A stretch of DNA of 64,000 nt, from NCBI RefSeq assembly GCF_900167135.1, contig NZ_FUWZ01000002.1:894651-958650 (forward strand), in the 5' to 3' direction. Shown piece by piece: positions 61,476 through 64,000 of this stretch (position 1 is its first letter; each line of letters opens with the position of its first letter). The notes beneath the pieces are model-generated. The model saw only the letters and a list, made by a program, of their open reading frames with translations, made no database searches and was not told where the DNA came from. This DNA is from Chitinophaga eiseniae. GTDB lineage: Bacteria > Bacteroidota > Bacteroidia > Chitinophagales > Chitinophagaceae. A program made the translations under genes and the position numbers.

Positions 61476-62396
61476 CTATTTGCCGTACTCCAGCACGGCC
61501 ATCACCGGAAAATGGTCAGAGGGCTCTCTGGCGATATATTTCGAAAGCTTCACCTCTTTGGGAAAATTAGCAGCATCCGCCGCAACTTCTTCCCGTCGCT
61601 TGCTGCGATAGGTGTCCGTCAGTATGCCATACCGGCTCACCTTAAATTGTTTTGTCAGGAAGATATGATCGATACGGCTGTCAGTTTTGCTATCGCTCTT
61701 AAACGAATTGAATGTTCCGTTCAGCGCGTAACGTACCGCCGTCACCTCGTAGGCGTCCTTCATGACGCCGGAGTTGTGGATAACGCCATAAGACTCGCTA
61801 TGCTGGTCCACATTAAAATCACCTGTCAATACCGCAGGGTTGTTACCTGCGATCTCCTTCACCTTCGCCAGCACCAGCTTCGCACTCTCGGCACGGGCCA
61901 CCACGCCCACATGGTCCATATGCAGGTTAAAGAAATAAAACACAAAACCTGTTTTTTTGTCTTTAAACTGCCCCCAGGAACAAATCCTCGGCAGTATCGC
62001 ATCCCAGCCTTTATTGGGCCTGTCGGTAACAGTAGACATCCAGAAGTCGCCATGGCCCAGCAACTGAAAACGGCCTTTTTTATAGAAGATCGCGGAATGT
62101 TCACCGGCACGTTTCCCATCATCACGACCGATGCCGATAAAATCGTAACCTGTCAGGCTGTCTTTGATATTCACCAACTGATGGTACAAACATTCCTGTG
62201 TGCCGAAAATATCAAAATCGTGAAACCGGATCAGAGAAGCGATCACCGGAAACCTTTGTCCCCAGCCGTCTCCGCGCAAAGAATCTTCTTTGTTATTATC
62301 GTTGCGCATGTTGTAAGTGGCCACATTTATCCGTTGAGCCGTTACCGTTTCCACCAGCCACAACAACTCCACAAAAGAGAAAACAACTTTCTTCAT
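61476..62396 (-). CDS. Endonuclease/exonuclease/phosphatase (EEP) family hydrolase, secreted
   Basis: The 306-residue protein has a signal peptide (cleavage after VTAQ, about residue 21) and the EEP fold: INVATYNMRNDN, FGTQECLYHQL (catalytic Glu), FNLHMDHVG, VLTGDFNVDQHSESY (catalytic Asp/Asn), SRIDHIFLTK and the final SDHFPVMAVL with the general His. All metal and catalytic residues seem intact. Such enzymes are common in Bacteroidota glycan loci, where they may remove phosphodiesters from glycans. It lies 22 bp downstream of a susD gene, so it belongs to that operon together with the GH92 remnant. Confidence 0.92.
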   Translation of the reverse strand: MKKVVFSFVELLWLVETVTAQRINVATYNMRNDNNKEDSLRGDGWGQRFPVIASLIRFHDFDIFGTQECLYHQLVNIKDSLTGYDFIGIGRDDGKRAGEHSAIFYKKGRFQLLGHGDFWMSTVTDRPNKGWDAILPRICSWGQFKDKKTGFVFYFFNLHMDHVGVVARAESAKLVLAKVKEIAGNNPAVLTGDFNVDQHSESYGVIHNSGVMKDAYEVTAVRYALNGTFNSFKSDSKTDSRIDHIFLTKQFKVSRYGILTDTYRSKRREEVAADAANFPKEVKLSKYIAREPSDHFPVMAVLEYGK

Positions 62397-62418
62397 GAGA
62401 ATTTTTTTTAATGATCAA

Positions 62419-64000
62419 CTATTCCTCCCAACCAGGATTTTGTCCCAGCTTAGGATTCAACTGAAGGTCTGTATAAGGAACAGGATAAAGATACTTGTAA
62501 TCTTTCCATTCCTTCTGTACATTATCCAGCCAGTGGATTTCGCCGGAATTGCCATTGCTCAGCTGTTGCGGGTTCGTTACGTTGTTAGCCACCTCCGACA
62601 CGTTGATATAGGTAATCCCTTTCTGCTGATTGGCTGGTGGCGTTTTGTAGAAGTATACATCATTCACGCCATCGCCGTTAAGGTCCATGGGCACATCCAG
62701 CGCGGGCACGTACATACCGTTCCATGACCTGGCCAGCAGGTCGCCTTTTTTCCATCTTACGAGGTCATAGAAACGGAAACCTTCGAGCACCAGTTCAATC
62801 CCTCTTTCTCTTCTGATTTCCATCAGCGAGGGATCTGTAATGTCAGTGAAATAGTTGGCTTTCATATAGGCGTCTATGATAACCGGTTTGGCCGCTATGC
62901 CGCTGGTGATACCGGCGCGGGCACGCAAAGCACCCACGGTTTTGCTCCAGTCGTCGTCCGACAACAGGCCCAGCTCGGCCTGTGCCTCAGCATAATTGAG
63001 CAGAATTTCGGCATAGCGCATCAAGCTGATTGCATTGGTATTATTGGCGCCGTTATCAAAGAAAGTATCGTCCAGGCTCCATTTAATCGGCATATAACCG
63101 GTATACACATACGAAAATACCGGAGGCGCCGCAACGGTAGCACCGTTGCTGGTACGGGTGTACCCGCTCATACGGATTGTTTGCTGCAGACGTCTATCGC
63201 GCCCTTGTGTTTCTTTGAAAAACGGCAGCGTATCATAGCGGTTAATATTGGTAAAGGGCGTACCGTCGATGTTCAGGTAGGTATTGATAAACGTGCGCGT
63301 AAAACTCAGGCGCGCGCCGTAGGTAGAGCTGGTGTACCACCAGTTCGCATCATTGAACACGCCAAGGCTGGCGCTGGCGATATTGGCGAGCATTACTTCC
63401 GCCGCTACCGGCGCGTTGCTGATAAACAGCTGGCGGTAGGACCGGGTAGCGCCGCCACCCTGGTTCAACGAGAACGCCTTGCTGTCCATCACCGTCTTAG
63501 CAGCGGTGGCTGCAGCTTTCAGCCATTCGGGCGCAGTGGACATCAGGTTGTAGGATGTCTGGTACCTGCGGAAAGTACCTTCAAACAGGCATACCCTTGA
63601 CTTAAACCCGAGGACCACATTTTTCGTGATCTGGCTACAGGTAGGATCGTTGGCCAGCGTAATGTTTGTAGCTGCAAAATCGAGGTCCGCCACTACAGAA
63701 TCCATGATAAGCGTGCGTGGATCGCGGCCGACGTACAGGTTTCCGTCGTTTACCTCAAATGGTTTTCCAATCCAGGGCACGTTACCAAAACGTTTCACTT
63801 TATCGAAATAAAACCAGGCGCGGAAGAAGCGGGCCAGCCCAAGGTAGTTGTTCCTGACAGCCAGCGGTATTTTCGGGTTGTTGCAGTTAGCGATAAAATA
63901 GTTGATATTACGCAGGTTCTTCCAGTCCCAGCCGGTGGCTACCCTGGAGGTATAAGCCCCCTGTCGCAGGAAGTCGGGCACGGCGTTGACAGCGCTGTAA
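62419..64000 (-). CDS. SusD/RagB-family nutrient-binding protein (5' end outside window)
   Basis: The visible 526 residues run open to base 64000, so the lipoprotein signal and about 50-80 residues are missing. Family marks are NYFIANCNNPKIPLAVRNNY, ARFFRAWFYFDKVKRFGNVP, SVVADLDFAAT, SLMRYAEILLNYAEAQAELG, RRERGIELVLEGFRFYDLVR and a C-terminal YLYPVPYTDLQLNPKLGQNP, which are typical of the SusD_RagB carbohydrate type. It is the lid of a SusC transporter expected just beyond the window. The EEP and GH92 genes downstream suggest a mannose-containing glycan as ligand, by inference. Confidence 0.94.
   Translation of the reverse strand, partial: YSAVNAVPDFLRQGAYTSRVATGWDWKNLRNINYFIANCNNPKIPLAVRNNYLGLARFFRAWFYFDKVKRFGNVPWIGKPFEVNDGNLYVGRDPRTLIMDSVVADLDFAATNITLANDPTCSQITKNVVLGFKSRVCLFEGTFRRYQTSYNLMSTAPEWLKAAATAAKTVMDSKAFSLNQGGGATRSYRQLFISNAPVAAEVMLANIASASLGVFNDANWWYTSSTYGARLSFTRTFINTYLNIDGTPFTNINRYDTLPFFKETQGRDRRLQQTIRMSGYTRTSNGATVAAPPVFSYVYTGYMPIKWSLDDTFFDNGANNTNAISLMRYAEILLNYAEAQAELGLLSDDDWSKTVGALRARAGITSGIAAKPVIIDAYMKANYFTDITDPSLMEIRRERGIELVLEGFRFYDLVRWKKGDLLARSWNGMYVPALDVPMDLNGDGVNDVYFYKTPPANQQKGITYINVSEVANNVTNPQQLSNGNSGEIHWLDNVQKEWKDYKYLYPVPYTDLQLNPKLGQNPGWEE

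Noticed and set aside
1..64000. tRNA or rRNA genes, CRISPR arrays, prophage or insertion sequences
   Set aside because: No cloverleaf-like sequence, regularly spaced repeat array, transposase or phage structural gene was recognised.

Overview
The window looks like chromosomal DNA of a Bacteroidota bacterium, most probably a Chitinophaga-like member of the Chitinophagaceae. The evidence is the SusC/SusD pairs, an ECF sigma factor and a FecR anti-sigma factor, LytTR two-component genes, group II geranylgeranylglyceryl phosphate synthase, DUF2490/DUF3078 outer-membrane proteins, a B12-dependent ribonucleotide reductase, and TAnnTTTG promoter elements with almost no Shine-Dalgarno signal. I see no rRNA, tRNA, CRISPR array, prophage or intact insertion sequence. 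Both ends cut a gene: an RND pump on the left and a SusD on the right.

Layout. 1-3.8 kb: end of an RND/TolC efflux operon. 4.0-6.0 kb: ECF sigma factor and an S41 protease lipoprotein. 6.0-13.6 kb (minus strand): FecR, an STN-type TonB-dependent receptor, and three related beta-helix-type lipoproteins (one intact, one collapsed by a large internal deletion, one shortened) plus another lipoprotein. 13.8-23.1 kb: a carboxypeptidase-regulatory-like protein, an unusual PRPP-synthetase relative, a SusC/SusD/DUF2490 locus and two small envelope or secreted proteins. 23.1-23.6 kb: a gap with what looks like a 15-codon gene having its own promoter and terminator. 23.7-35 kb: nrdJ, GGGP synthase, a LytR/LytS pair with an apparent triple operator, dxs, a flavin/2Fe-2S reductase and a PAS protein with a kinase dimerisation domain but no ATPase domain.

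35-45 kb: stress and envelope genes: MscS overlapping a HAD-IIB phosphatase, two pirins, OsmC, YceI, a nitroreductase, AraC, ScpA, DUF3078, MscL and PPK2. 45-52.5 kb: an EamA transporter, frr, a WecA/MraY-type transferase, the N-terminal half of a split transketolase, rbfA-lolE and an MsbA-like exporter. 52.7-58.7 kb: a glucosyl-3-phosphoglycerate-synthase-like transferase fused to a HAD domain with Asn at the nucleophile position, then ileS (GXHH variant of the HIGH motif) followed by a histone-H1-like/DksA chimera. 59-64 kb: a small PepSY-like protein, then a carbohydrate locus (SusD, EEP hydrolase, GH92 mannosidase) whose GH92 gene is wrecked by frameshifts.

Themes. Osmotic and cell-envelope stress recurs (MscS, MscL, a possible glucosylglycerate enzyme, OsmC, YceI). 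Gene decay is confined to two places, the collapsed lipoprotein copy and the GH92 gene; neighbouring genes are intact, which argues against general sequencing error. Several intergenic spaces carry long inverted repeats that seem to belong to two dispersed families. All functions are read from sequence motifs and family knowledge; no database search was run.
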